A stretch of DNA of 48,224 nucleotides from Bacillota bacterium. GTDB lineage: Bacteria; Bacillota; Clostridia; Christensenellales; Aristaeellaceae. Each line of letters begins with the position of its first letter. Position 1 is the first letter of the stretch. A program made the position numbers and the translations under genes. The notes under the pieces were generated by a model. It saw only the letters and a list, made by a program, of their open reading frames with translations, was not told the DNA's origin and made no database searches. This document shows positions 23,121 to 30,724 of this stretch, piece after piece. The stretch lies in contig JAEZQK010000117.1 in NCBI GenBank assembly GCA_023413135.1, positions 1 to 48,224 of the forward strand, in the 5' to 3' direction.

Positions 23121-23735
23121 ATGTATGTCATTATTGCGGGCTGCCGCAAAGTGGGTTCCAATCTTGCGCTGGAACTTTCTCAGGAAAACCACGATGTAGT
23201 CGTCATTGACAGCGATCCCAGCCATTTTGAGGCGCTGGGTTCGGGTTTCAACGGCGTGACCGTCGCAGGCATGCCCATCGACGAGGATGTTTTGCGCAGT
23301 GCCGGCGTGGAACAGGCAGATGCGCTGGCCGCCGTCACGGACGATGACAATATGAATATCATGGTCTCCCAGGTGGCCAGGGAGCTGTTCCATGTCCCGG
23401 TGGTCATCACCAGGGTATATGATCCACGGCGCGAGATCATCATGGGCAAAATGGGCCTTAAAACCATCTGCCCCACAACGCTGGCCGTTGCGAAAATCAA
23501 AAGCCAGCTTTTGCATGAAAGTGAGGCAGAAACGCTGGACATCCACGGCACGGGTGTTACCTTTCGCGTGGTCAAGCCCCATCGCCGCCTGATCGGAAAA
23601 GCCATGGCGGAAATCAAGGACGAAGCCATTCTTGGCATCATCAGGAATGATACGTTTGCCCTGCAGACACCCAAAACTATCATTGAGCACAATGATATGC
23701 TGGTTATCGCAGAATATGCATCTACAGGAGAGTGA
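23121..23735 (+). CDS. trkA: TrkA-type potassium uptake regulator (first)
   Basis: The 204-residue cytoplasmic protein has a Rossmann RCK_N domain (about 1-130) and a short RCK_C domain, as in TrkA/KtrA/CeoB subunits that gate TrkH-type potassium channels through nucleotide binding. The dinucleotide loop reads GCRKVG, so the second glycine of the usual GxGxxG is an arginine, while the acidic residue after the second strand (VVVIDSD) is kept. Binding of NAD(H) may therefore be altered. It is followed six bases later by a second TrkA gene with an intact loop; such pairs probably form mixed rings. Confidence 0.88.
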   Translation: MYVIIAGCRKVGSNLALELSQENHDVVVIDSDPSHFEALGSGFNGVTVAGMPIDEDVLRSAGVEQADALAAVTDDDNMNIMVSQVARELFHVPVVITRVYDPRREIIMGKMGLKTICPTTLAVAKIKSQLLHESEAETLDIHGTGVTFRVVKPHRRLIGKAMAEIKDEAILGIIRNDTFALQTPKTIIEHNDMLVIAEYASTGE

Positions 23736-23741
23736 GTCCAG

Positions 23742-24407
23742 TTGTATATCGTCATTGTAGGCGGCGGGAAGGTTGGTTACTATCTGGCTAAGACACTGGC
23801 GCCCGGAAAGCACAGAATTGTGTTGATGGAAGAGAATGATACGCAATGCAACAAGATCTCGGGAGAGCTGAACGATCTTGGCATCAGCTTAGTTCATGGG
23901 GATGGTACGGACATCAATTATCTGCAGGATGCAGGGATCGAGCATGCCGATATCCTCATCGCCGTCACGGGCCATGACCAGAACAACCTGGTGGCCTGCC
24001 AGCTGGCAAAAAACTACTTTAGCGTGCCCCGCACCATTGCCCGGGTCAACAATCCAAAGAACATTCAGGTTTTCAAGCAATTGGGCGTTGATTCCGTTGT
24101 CAGCAGCACCGCGCATATTGCCAGCATTATCGAGCATGAGGTGGATTGGGTCAGCATCAACCAGATGCTTGCGAAAAAGGTAGGCGATGTGCGCGTAAAG
24201 GATATGATAGTGTCGCAAACCTCTCCGGCATCCGGCAAGACGGTGGCAGACCTGGACTTGCCCAAGGGCACCATTCTGATTTCCGTGATTCGGGATAAGG
24301 ATGCCTTTATTCCCAATGGGCAAACTCAAATTCTGGCCGGCGACAGCGTCATTGCCCTTGCCCACGACGATAACATGAAAACGTTGTCCGAATATTTTTC
24401 CGGCTGA
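23742..24407 (+). CDS. trkA: TrkA-type potassium uptake regulator (second)
   Basis: This 221-residue TrkA protein has an intact glycine loop (GGGKVG at about residues 7-12), an RCK_N domain to about 135, and an RCK_C domain (about 140-221) with the TVADLDLPKGTILISVIRD pattern. A TTG start is assigned, with AGGAG eleven bases upstream, because MYIVIVGGGKVG is the natural N-terminus. It lies between the first TrkA gene and the small membrane peptide and TrkH genes. It should bind nucleotides and gate the TrkH channel. Confidence 0.9.
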   Translation: MYIVIVGGGKVGYYLAKTLAPGKHRIVLMEENDTQCNKISGELNDLGISLVHGDGTDINYLQDAGIEHADILIAVTGHDQNNLVACQLAKNYFSVPRTIARVNNPKNIQVFKQLGVDSVVSSTAHIASIIEHEVDWVSINQMLAKKVGDVRVKDMIVSQTSPASGKTVADLDLPKGTILISVIRDKDAFIPNGQTQILAGDSVIALAHDDNMKTLSEYFSG

Positions 24408-24422
24408 CAGGAGGAAGATCCC

Positions 24423-24527
24423 ATGAAAAAAGTGCGCGACGGTGCCTTGGGTATGGCAGCGGAAATCCTGTTTGTCGGCGGGCTTATCCTTCTGGGCTTT
24501 GCCGTTTCGATGATTTGTGGATGGTGA
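24423..24527 (+). CDS. 34-residue single-helix membrane peptide in trk operon
   Basis: A short reading frame of 34 codons begins 15 bases after the trkA stop, with the strong ribosome binding site AGGAGGAA six bases before its ATG. The peptide starts with a basic MKKVRDG stretch and continues as one hydrophobic helix (about residues 11-31, AAEILFVGGLILLGFAVSMI), ending in CGW. It sits between trkA and trkH, whose start follows 7 bases after its stop. Its size, single helix and place next to a potassium channel subunit recall KdpF, the 29-residue stabiliser of KdpFABC, but there is no recognisable KdpF sequence. The strong translation signal argues that it is made; the role is inferred only from position. 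Confidence 0.7.
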   Translation: MKKVRDGALGMAAEILFVGGLILLGFAVSMICGW

Positions 24528-24534
24528 AAAGCGT

Positions 24535-26058
24535 ATGATCGAAAAACGGAACCACGAAAGCCAGCTTGGACCAATCTGCTATTATATCGGCATCGTCATC
24601 GTAGGCCTGGGGCTGATACAGCTCATTCCCCTGGTCACATCGCTGCTGTACGGGGAATGGCATGTGCTGTTTGATTTTGCCATTGGCAGTTCCATTACGC
24701 TATTGATCGGCGGATTGCTGATGCTCCTGTTCGGCAAATACCGCCGACAAAGACTCAGCTGGGGCGAAGGCATGGTGGTTACAGCCGGAGCCTGGTTTGT
24801 GGGCATGCTGCTGTGTGCGCTGCCCTATTATCTCAGCGGCAGCTACTTAAGCTACCTGGACAGCTGCTTTGACGTGATGAGCGGCTTTACCACCACGGGC
24901 CTTACGCTCATACAGGACATGGATCACCTGTCCAACGGCATCACCATGTGGCGCTTCGTTTTAACCTTTGTAGGCGGACAGGGCATGGTGGTTCTGGTTT
25001 TGACGGTGCTTATCAAGGGCGCCAATGGTGCGTACAAAATGTACGTAGGTGAGGGCAAGGATGAGCGGCTCATGCCCAACGTAGTCCATACCGCCCGGTA
25101 TATATGGCTGATCAGCATGGCTTATCTTGTGGTGGGAACGCTTTGCCTGTGGATCGCGGGGCTGCGGGCCGGCATGGCGCCCGACCGCGCCTTCCTGCAC
25201 GGGTTGTGGCTCTTTATGTCCGCGTGGAGCACGGGCGGCTTTGCGCCCATGTCGCAAAGTATCCTCTACTACCACGACACACTGTATGAAATCATCACCG
25301 TTGTGTTCTTTGTCATCGGCTCGTTCAACTTCGCGCTGCACTATGCCGCCTTCACAGGCCGCAAAAGGGAACTGACAAAGAACATTGAGACGATTTCCTT
25401 TACCATAACCCTCACCGTGCTTACTCTGGTGGCCACCTTGGGGCTCATGCAGTTGAAAGTTTATCCCGGCGCGGTGGCCATGTTCCGCAAGGGATTTTAT
25501 CAGCTCATCTCCGGTCATACCACCACCGGCTTCATGACCATTTATGCCCGGCAATTCTACAACGAGTGGGGAGACATCGCCCTGTTTGCCATACTCATCG
25601 CCATGCTGATCGGCGCAAGCGCCTGCTCCACGGCTGGCGGCTTCAAAGGCCTTAGGATGGGGATCATCTTCAATGCCTTCCGCAAGGATGTAAGGCGCAT
25701 GGTGCAGCCGGAATCGATGGTATCGGTGCAAAAATACCACCATATCAAGGATGTCATCCTGGATGACAACATCGCAAGAAGCGCGCTTTTAATCGTGATG
25801 GCCTACATTGTAACCTTTACCTTGGGTACGCTCATAAGCATGCTGTGCGGCTATCCCTTTGGCCTGGCCGCGTTCGAGGCGGCGTCGGTCACAGGAAACG
25901 TGGGTTTAAGCGCCGGATTGACCTCGGTTTCCATGCCGGCGGTGCTGAAGATCACCTACATTATCATCATGTGGCTGGCTCGCCTGGAGTTTATGTCCAT
26001 CCTGGCTCTGGGCGCGTATTTTGCGACGAAGGTGAAAAAGAAATGTCAAAGATATTAA
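24535..26058 (+). CDS. trkH: TrkH-type potassium channel subunit
   Basis: The 507-residue membrane protein is the channel-forming subunit of a Trk/Ktr potassium uptake system. It carries the four pore-loop repeats with their filter glycines: TTGLT, STGGFAP, TTGFM and GNVGLSAG, each between paired helices. The ATG at 24535 is chosen; an in-frame GTG at 24517 would overlap the small peptide gene and has no ribosome binding site. Together with the two TrkA proteins it forms a nucleotide-gated uptake system. The last 16 bases overlap the next gene, so translation is coupled. Confidence 0.92.
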   Translation: MIEKRNHESQLGPICYYIGIVIVGLGLIQLIPLVTSLLYGEWHVLFDFAIGSSITLLIGGLLMLLFGKYRRQRLSWGEGMVVTAGAWFVGMLLCALPYYLSGSYLSYLDSCFDVMSGFTTTGLTLIQDMDHLSNGITMWRFVLTFVGGQGMVVLVLTVLIKGANGAYKMYVGEGKDERLMPNVVHTARYIWLISMAYLVVGTLCLWIAGLRAGMAPDRAFLHGLWLFMSAWSTGGFAPMSQSILYYHDTLYEIITVVFFVIGSFNFALHYAAFTGRKRELTKNIETISFTITLTVLTLVATLGLMQLKVYPGAVAMFRKGFYQLISGHTTTGFMTIYARQFYNEWGDIALFAILIAMLIGASACSTAGGFKGLRMGIIFNAFRKDVRRMVQPESMVSVQKYHHIKDVILDDNIARSALLIVMAYIVTFTLGTLISMLCGYPFGLAAFEAASVTGNVGLSAGLTSVSMPAVLKITYIIIMWLARLEFMSILALGAYFATKVKKKCQRY

Positions 26059-26537
26059 CCGCAATCCTCCTTGTTGCCATTACCACAATATCGCTTCCCG
26101 CCCTGGCATTGGCCACGAACGTATCCAGCACCGACCTGATCGAAAAGGCAAAGGAACTGGATGGACAGGAAGTCGTGTATACTGGGGAAGTCATCGGCGA
26201 CATCATGGTCCGGGGGGATCATACATGGGTGAATGTTTCCGACGGCTCTAACGCGGTAGGCGTCTTTGTGGAAAATCAGCTTATGTCCGATATTACCCTG
26301 GCTGGAAAGTATGGCGTACATGGCGATGAAGTAGAGATCACAGGCATATTCCACCGCGCCTGCCCGGAGCATGGCGGTGACCTGGACATCCACGCCATCA
26401 GCGTGCAGCTTCTGGAAAAGGGATATCCCATGACCTACAGCATAGAACCCTGGAAGCTGCCTGCCGCCGCGGTATTGGCACTGGCCACCGTGGTACTTTT
26501 TGCGTATATGATCAGAAAGCAGCGAAGGCGACAGTAA
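26043..26537 (+). CDS. Membrane-anchored extracytoplasmic OB-fold protein
   Basis: This 164-residue protein has a signal peptide (residues 1-21, ending ALALA), an OB-fold-like beta domain (about 30-125: VVYTGEVIGDIMVRGDHTWV, VEITGIFHRAC, LDIHAISVQLL), a C-terminal helix (about 137-157) and a basic RKQRRRQ tail that stays inside. It should therefore be displayed outside the membrane on a C-terminal anchor. The start lies inside the end of trkH, after GAAGGTG, so it is part of the same operon. Its function is unknown; contact with the potassium channel or sensing of the exterior are only guesses from position. Confidence 0.75.
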   Translation: MSKILTAILLVAITTISLPALALATNVSSTDLIEKAKELDGQEVVYTGEVIGDIMVRGDHTWVNVSDGSNAVGVFVENQLMSDITLAGKYGVHGDEVEITGIFHRACPEHGGDLDIHAISVQLLEKGYPMTYSIEPWKLPAAAVLALATVVLFAYMIRKQRRRQ

Positions 26538-26545
26538 TATTCCGC

Positions 26546-26581
26546 AATGAAAAAAGACCTGCCAGGAGGTCTTTTTTCATT
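26546..26581 (+). terminator. Terminator of trk operon
   Basis: A perfect 15-base-pair stem with a 6-base loop contains an A6 and a T6 tract, so it works in both directions. It also faces the end of corA. Confidence 0.85.
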
Positions 26582-26610
26582 GGTATCCTTTTTGGGGCTA
26601 GATGAAGGCG

Positions 26611-27654
26611 CTAGAACCATTTCTTCTTTTTGAAATAGTATACCATGCATCCCGCAATCAGTATCATTACCAGCCAGATGACGCCATAGCCCCATGGTTG
26701 CACCAATTCCGGCATATAGTCAAAGTTCATGCCATACACGCCCGCAATGAATGTGAGCGGAATAAAGATGGTGGAAATAATGGTCAGCACCTTCATGATC
26801 TCGTTGAGCTTGTAGCTGGTGTTGGATATATGCAAATCGGTAAGGCTGGACAAAAGCTCCCGGCTGGTTTCCGTGGAGTCGATGGCCTGCACGATATGGT
26901 TGTACACGTCCCTCAAATACGGCTCTGTGGAAGAGCTGATCAGGGGAGTGGATTCCTTGCCCATCAGGGAAGCCACATCCCGAAGGGGCCAGATATACCG
27001 GTTCACCCGCAGAAGAGATTTTTTGATCTCCCGGATCGTGTTTAAATGCTCCTGGGATGTTTCAGCCATCACTTTTTCTTCCAGCGCATCGATCTTCTCG
27101 TTCAGCACTTCCAGCACGTCAAAGTAACCTTCCACAATGGCGTCCAGCAGCAGATAGATCAGGTAATCGGCACCGGAACTGCGCACATGCGCGCCCTTTA
27201 AGTCGATCCAGCCGCGGATGGTATCGAACACGTCTCCCTTTAATTCACCGATAGTGATCACGTAGTTTGCGCCCAGCAGGAAGCTGACATGCTCTACCAC
27301 CATCTCTTCGCCGGAAAAGTAGATCATCTTGACCACGATGTACAGAAAATTGGGATATACCTCGATCTTGGCGCGCTGCTCCTTGTTTAAGATGTTGTGA
27401 ATCACCAGCGGATGGATGTGAAACGCGTTGCACAGCGCCTCCAGCATCTCAACCGTATGTTGCCCGTCCGCATTAATCCAGCGCACGCGCTTTTCGGGGA
27501 TAACAGCAAGCTCTTTAAACTCGTCGATATGAGCGCAGTCCACCTGATAGGTTTTGCAATGCTCCGAATCGTACTCGATGACCTCAATGGCGTCGCAAAC
27601 ATTGTTTTGCTCTGTGTTCTGAACCATCCTGTCCATTGGGACCCGCCCCCCCAT
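26611..27654 (-). CDS. corA: CorA-type magnesium/divalent metal channel
   Basis: The 347-residue protein has the long cytoplasmic helical funnel of CorA and two C-terminal helices joined by the signature GMNFDYMPEL, in which GMN is the ion-selecting loop; the tail is basic (FKKKKWF). It is a pentameric channel for magnesium or cobalt/nickel. The start at 27654 is kept because AAGGA lies seven bases upstream; an ATG six codons in is a weaker alternative. Its stop converges on the trk operon terminator, so potassium and magnesium uptake genes are neighbours. Confidence 0.92.
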   Translation of the reverse strand: MGGRVPMDRMVQNTEQNNVCDAIEVIEYDSEHCKTYQVDCAHIDEFKELAVIPEKRVRWINADGQHTVEMLEALCNAFHIHPLVIHNILNKEQRAKIEVYPNFLYIVVKMIYFSGEEMVVEHVSFLLGANYVITIGELKGDVFDTIRGWIDLKGAHVRSSGADYLIYLLLDAIVEGYFDVLEVLNEKIDALEEKVMAETSQEHLNTIREIKKSLLRVNRYIWPLRDVASLMGKESTPLISSSTEPYLRDVYNHIVQAIDSTETSRELLSSLTDLHISNTSYKLNEIMKVLTIISTIFIPLTFIAGVYGMNFDYMPELVQPWGYGVIWLVMILIAGCMVYYFKKKKWF

Positions 27655-27751
27655 TCAGCAATCCTTGCCGCCTCCACAGGCTTTCATACCAATCATCCCC
27701 TATTCGATGGAAATCGGGCAAATCCTTTCTTACGGACGCGAATCCTCCCAT

Positions 27752-28690
27752 TCAAGCGGCGCAATTCCTATTTTTACGGACCGCACTGCCGCCCAATACA
27801 ATCATGCCCCCGGCGATCAGCAGCCCGCCAGCAATCTGCCTTATGCCAAGCCGCTCACCCAGGATGAGAACAGACAGCAGCGCGGCAGTGAAGGGCATCA
27901 TGCCGGAAAACGCTGCGGCTGTCAGCGCGCCGCACCTTAAAATTCCCTCATACCAGCAGATGAAGGCCAATGCCGTCACAAACAGCCCATACCACGCAAG
28001 CGCCAGCCAGCCGGTGAGGCCGATGGCACAAAGCCTGTGCACGGGATGCTCCAGCATGGCCGGGATGAGGCAGAAGATCAGCGCCATGAAAGATACGATA
28101 GCAGTTTGGACGGGAGGCTCTACCGTCCCATGATTGGGAGATGTGCCTTTTGTGGCAAACGCTCTGGAAAAGATGTTAAACAGCGCCTCGCTGAAAGCGG
28201 CGCAGATCACCAGCATATTCCCTAGAAAATGGCTCATGGAAAAGGTGCTTTCCGGCGCCAGCAGGCCCTGGATCAGCAGTACACCCGCCATGGTCATGAA
28301 GATGCCGGCGAGCTTTACCCATCCGGCCCGCTCCTTCAAAAAGATGATGGCCAACATTGCCGTGATGGCCGGCGTAGCGCTGGTCAGAATCCCCGCTTCC
28401 CCGGAGCTGGTATAGTTTAGCCCTCCAAGCAGGAACATGCGGAACAGAAAAATGCCGCAAAACGCCTGCACTGCCAAGAGAAGAGTTTCTTTCAAGGATA
28501 GGCGGAGCACTGTCCTAACGATCTTTTTGAAATAGGCGGGCAGCAAAAACAGAAGCGCAAAGGCAAGGCTTATGGCCGTGATCGTAAAAACTCCCAGCGT
28601 TCCTGAAACAAACCGGGCCGCAACCACGCTGGTGCCCGCCAGCGTAAAGGCAAAAAACAAATATATGGGTCCTTTCATATCATGTGCCAC
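27752..28690 (-). CDS. EamA/DMT family transporter
   Basis: This 312-residue membrane protein has ten predicted helices in two EamA halves (about 5-145 and 160-305), the fold of drug/metabolite exporters and amino acid exporters. A GTG start at 28690 is assigned from AGGAGGA seven bases upstream. It diverges from a MocR-type regulator gene with short CTGGCA/TGCCAG repeats between them, so that regulator probably controls it. The substrate is not evident; MocR partners often export amino acids or related compounds. Confidence 0.88.
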   Translation of the reverse strand: MAHDMKGPIYLFFAFTLAGTSVVAARFVSGTLGVFTITAISLAFALLFLLPAYFKKIVRTVLRLSLKETLLLAVQAFCGIFLFRMFLLGGLNYTSSGEAGILTSATPAITAMLAIIFLKERAGWVKLAGIFMTMAGVLLIQGLLAPESTFSMSHFLGNMLVICAAFSEALFNIFSRAFATKGTSPNHGTVEPPVQTAIVSFMALIFCLIPAMLEHPVHRLCAIGLTGWLALAWYGLFVTALAFICWYEGILRCGALTAAAFSGMMPFTAALLSVLILGERLGIRQIAGGLLIAGGMIVLGGSAVRKNRNCAA

Positions 28691-28752
28691 CTTGGTATCC
28701 TCCTAACGCCTTTCTTTTGCCCAAAAGCCATGGTATGATTATAGCTATCAAA

Positions 28753-28772
28753 CTGGCATGGTAAAGTGCCAG
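28753..28772. promoter_or_regulatory. Inverted repeat between EamA and MocR genes
   Basis: CTGGCA (28753-28758) and TGCCAG (28767-28772) form an inverted repeat; further ACCAGT and CCAGTT half sites follow at 28788-28799. Such ACTGG/CCAGT repeats are usual MocR binding sites. Confidence 0.5.
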
Positions 28773-28808
28773 AATAATACGAAATATACCAGTCCAGTTG
28801 GAGGCAGT

Positions 28809-30200
28809 ATGCTGGGTATAACACTTAACAGGCAGTCCGCGCTTCCCGTCAAGCGCCAGCTCTACGATGCGCTGAAGATTAGGATCACAAGCGGACATCT
28901 GAATGCGGGCCAGGCGCTCCCCTCCACCCGGGAACTGGCTCAGGCTTTGAACATATCCCGCAACACCGTGTGCGAATCGTATGAGATGCTCCTTGCGGAG
29001 GGCTTTATCATAAGCCGTCAGGGCGCACCCACTGTGGTGGCCGGCGGCCTGCATGTGGAAAAGCCTTCGGATGTGCCTCCCCGTGAATCAGCGTCCATCC
29101 GGGTCTTTGCTGCCGATTTTCGCACCGGCAGCCCCGATTTGAACTTCCTGCCCAAATATTTATGGCAACAGACGATGCGCCGCGCTTTGGAAGAACTGCC
29201 CCTTTCCAACTATGGATATTCAGGCCCTCAAGGGCTTCCTGAATTGCGGGCAGAAATTGCTGATTGGCTTTTCAGAAGCCGCGGCCTTAGCATACATCCT
29301 GACGACGTGTTCATTACCGTGGGCGCGACCCATGCCTTGCATGTGGCTTGCGATCTATTGTATGAAGGGGACCGGACGCTTCTTGCGGAGGACCCATGCC
29401 ATACAGGCATGCTTCGGACCTTTCTGAACAAAGGCTGCCAGGTAGCCCCTGTGCCTGTGGATGAACAGGGCATGAGGACGGACTTTTTGCCTGATGACTC
29501 AAGCGCTTTTGCCGTGTATGTCACGCCATCCCATCAATTTCCGCTGGGCGGTATCCTGCCCGCCACCCGCAGGGCGGCACTGATCTGCTATGCCCGGGAG
29601 AAGGATCTGTATGTGATCGAAGACGACTATGACAGCGAATTCCGCTATGGCGGCGAGCCGGTTGCCCCGCTGTATGCCATGGATCCCCAGCGGGTGATCT
29701 ATGTGGGCACCTTCAGCAAGACGCTTTTCCCGGCGCTGCGAATCGGTTTTGTACTGCTGCCCCGTTTTCTTCAAAAGCGTTGGCTCGCCTTGCGAACCCA
29801 TACGGACGTGCAAAACCCGCCCTTTGAGCAAGCCGCCCTGGCCATGCTTCTTCATGACCGCAAGCTGGACAGGCACATTCAAAAAATGCGCAAAATCTAT
29901 GGCCAGCGGCGTCAGGCGTTGCTGAGCGTATTAAGAAGCTCCTTTGGAAGCGGATGGATTCCCTGGGGCGATGCAGCCGGGCTGCATCTGGCCATCCAGT
30001 TTCCAGGCATGCGTTTTGATGACGCCTTCCATAAAGCATGCCTTAAGCATGGCGTTTACGTTACGCCGGTGGAACGCCACTGCATTCAAAAAGGCTTCCA
30101 TTTGGACAAGCTTCTGCTGGGCTATGGCCACCTGACCCCGGAGGAGATCCGCCACGGCGTTTCCCTGCTCGTGCCATTGATCGCCATGCATGTACCCTAA
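28809..30200 (+). CDS. MocR/PdxR-type regulator (GntR-aminotransferase fusion)
   Basis: The 463-residue protein joins a GntR winged helix (about residues 10-75, with LPSTRELAQALNISRNTV) to a full fold-type I aminotransferase-like domain. The PLP-binding lysine lies in GTFSKTLFPALRIGF near residue 304, and the YVIEDDYDSEFRY motif precedes it. Proteins of this class sense PLP alone or with an amino acid such as GABA. The start at 28809 follows GGAGG by four bases. It is divergent from an EamA exporter and probably regulates it and itself. The effector is unknown. Confidence 0.9.
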   Translation: MLGITLNRQSALPVKRQLYDALKIRITSGHLNAGQALPSTRELAQALNISRNTVCESYEMLLAEGFIISRQGAPTVVAGGLHVEKPSDVPPRESASIRVFAADFRTGSPDLNFLPKYLWQQTMRRALEELPLSNYGYSGPQGLPELRAEIADWLFRSRGLSIHPDDVFITVGATHALHVACDLLYEGDRTLLAEDPCHTGMLRTFLNKGCQVAPVPVDEQGMRTDFLPDDSSAFAVYVTPSHQFPLGGILPATRRAALICYAREKDLYVIEDDYDSEFRYGGEPVAPLYAMDPQRVIYVGTFSKTLFPALRIGFVLLPRFLQKRWLALRTHTDVQNPPFEQAALAMLLHDRKLDRHIQKMRKIYGQRRQALLSVLRSSFGSGWIPWGDAAGLHLAIQFPGMRFDDAFHKACLKHGVYVTPVERHCIQKGFHLDKLLLGYGHLTPEEIRHGVSLLVPLIAMHVP

Positions 30201-30236
30201 TTTCCTGTAATGTTGGTTAATATATCCTATTCACTC

Positions 30237-30266
30237 TTGTCATGCATGTAAGGGGAGTGGTATGAT
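30237..30266 (+). promoter_or_regulatory. Promoter of receiver gene
   Basis: TTGTCA (30237-30242) and TATGAT (30261-30266) are 18 bases apart, about 33 bases before the receiver start. Confidence 0.55.
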
Positions 30267-30298
30267 GCTTTTAGTTAATTTTATTTTGTGCGAAAGCT

Positions 30299-30724
30299 GT
30301 GAGCGACATGGTGACCGATCTTATAAAGGTACTGATAGTCGACGACAACAAAGATTTAACCACTATTATCAACCATCTATTTTCACAGTATGCCGATATT
30401 ATTCCGGCAGGAGTTGCCCACAATGGCCATGAAGCCCTTGATAAGATCCAAAAAGAAAAAATCGACGTGGTGCTGCTGGATATTATCATGCCCGATATGG
30501 ACGGCATGCAGGTTCTTACGCAGCTTATGCAAATGGAAGAAAAAAAGCCCGCTGTCATCGTTTTATCGGCTATCAGCAGCAATACCATGATCCAGCGCGC
30601 GCTGGAACTTGGCGCCGATTATTTCCTGGTCAAACCCGTGGATGCCATCACCATGATCGAGAAGATCCGGGCAGCGCATAGATCACACCGCGGCGGCAAA
30701 TTAACCAAAATTGATATCGGATAA
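30299..30724 (+). CDS. Stand-alone response regulator receiver, Spo0A-like
   Basis: This 141-residue protein is a receiver domain without an output domain. The phospho-acceptor is D61 (VVLLDIIMPDMDGM), with DD at 15-16 and the lysine in YFLVKPVD. It is closest in pattern to the receiver of Spo0A (VLIVDDNKDL, GVAHNGHEAL, LDIIMPDMDG), but the DNA-binding half is lacking, so it may act like Spo0F or CheY in a phosphorelay. GTG at 30299 or ATG at 30308 could be the start; neither has a good ribosome binding site. The last 24 bases overlap the 3' end of the convergent kinase gene, its likely partner. Confidence 0.85.
   Translation: MSDMVTDLIKVLIVDDNKDLTTIINHLFSQYADIIPAGVAHNGHEALDKIQKEKIDVVLLDIIMPDMDGMQVLTQLMQMEEKKPAVIVLSAISSNTMIQRALELGADYFLVKPVDAITMIEKIRAAHRSHRGGKLTKIDIG

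Noticed and set aside
30261..30450. Short frame starting at ATG ATG after AAGGGGAG, upstream of the receiver gene
   Set aside because: It runs out of frame into the receiver gene. The ATG region coincides with a TATGAT -10 box, so the apparent ribosome binding site is part of the promoter spacer.
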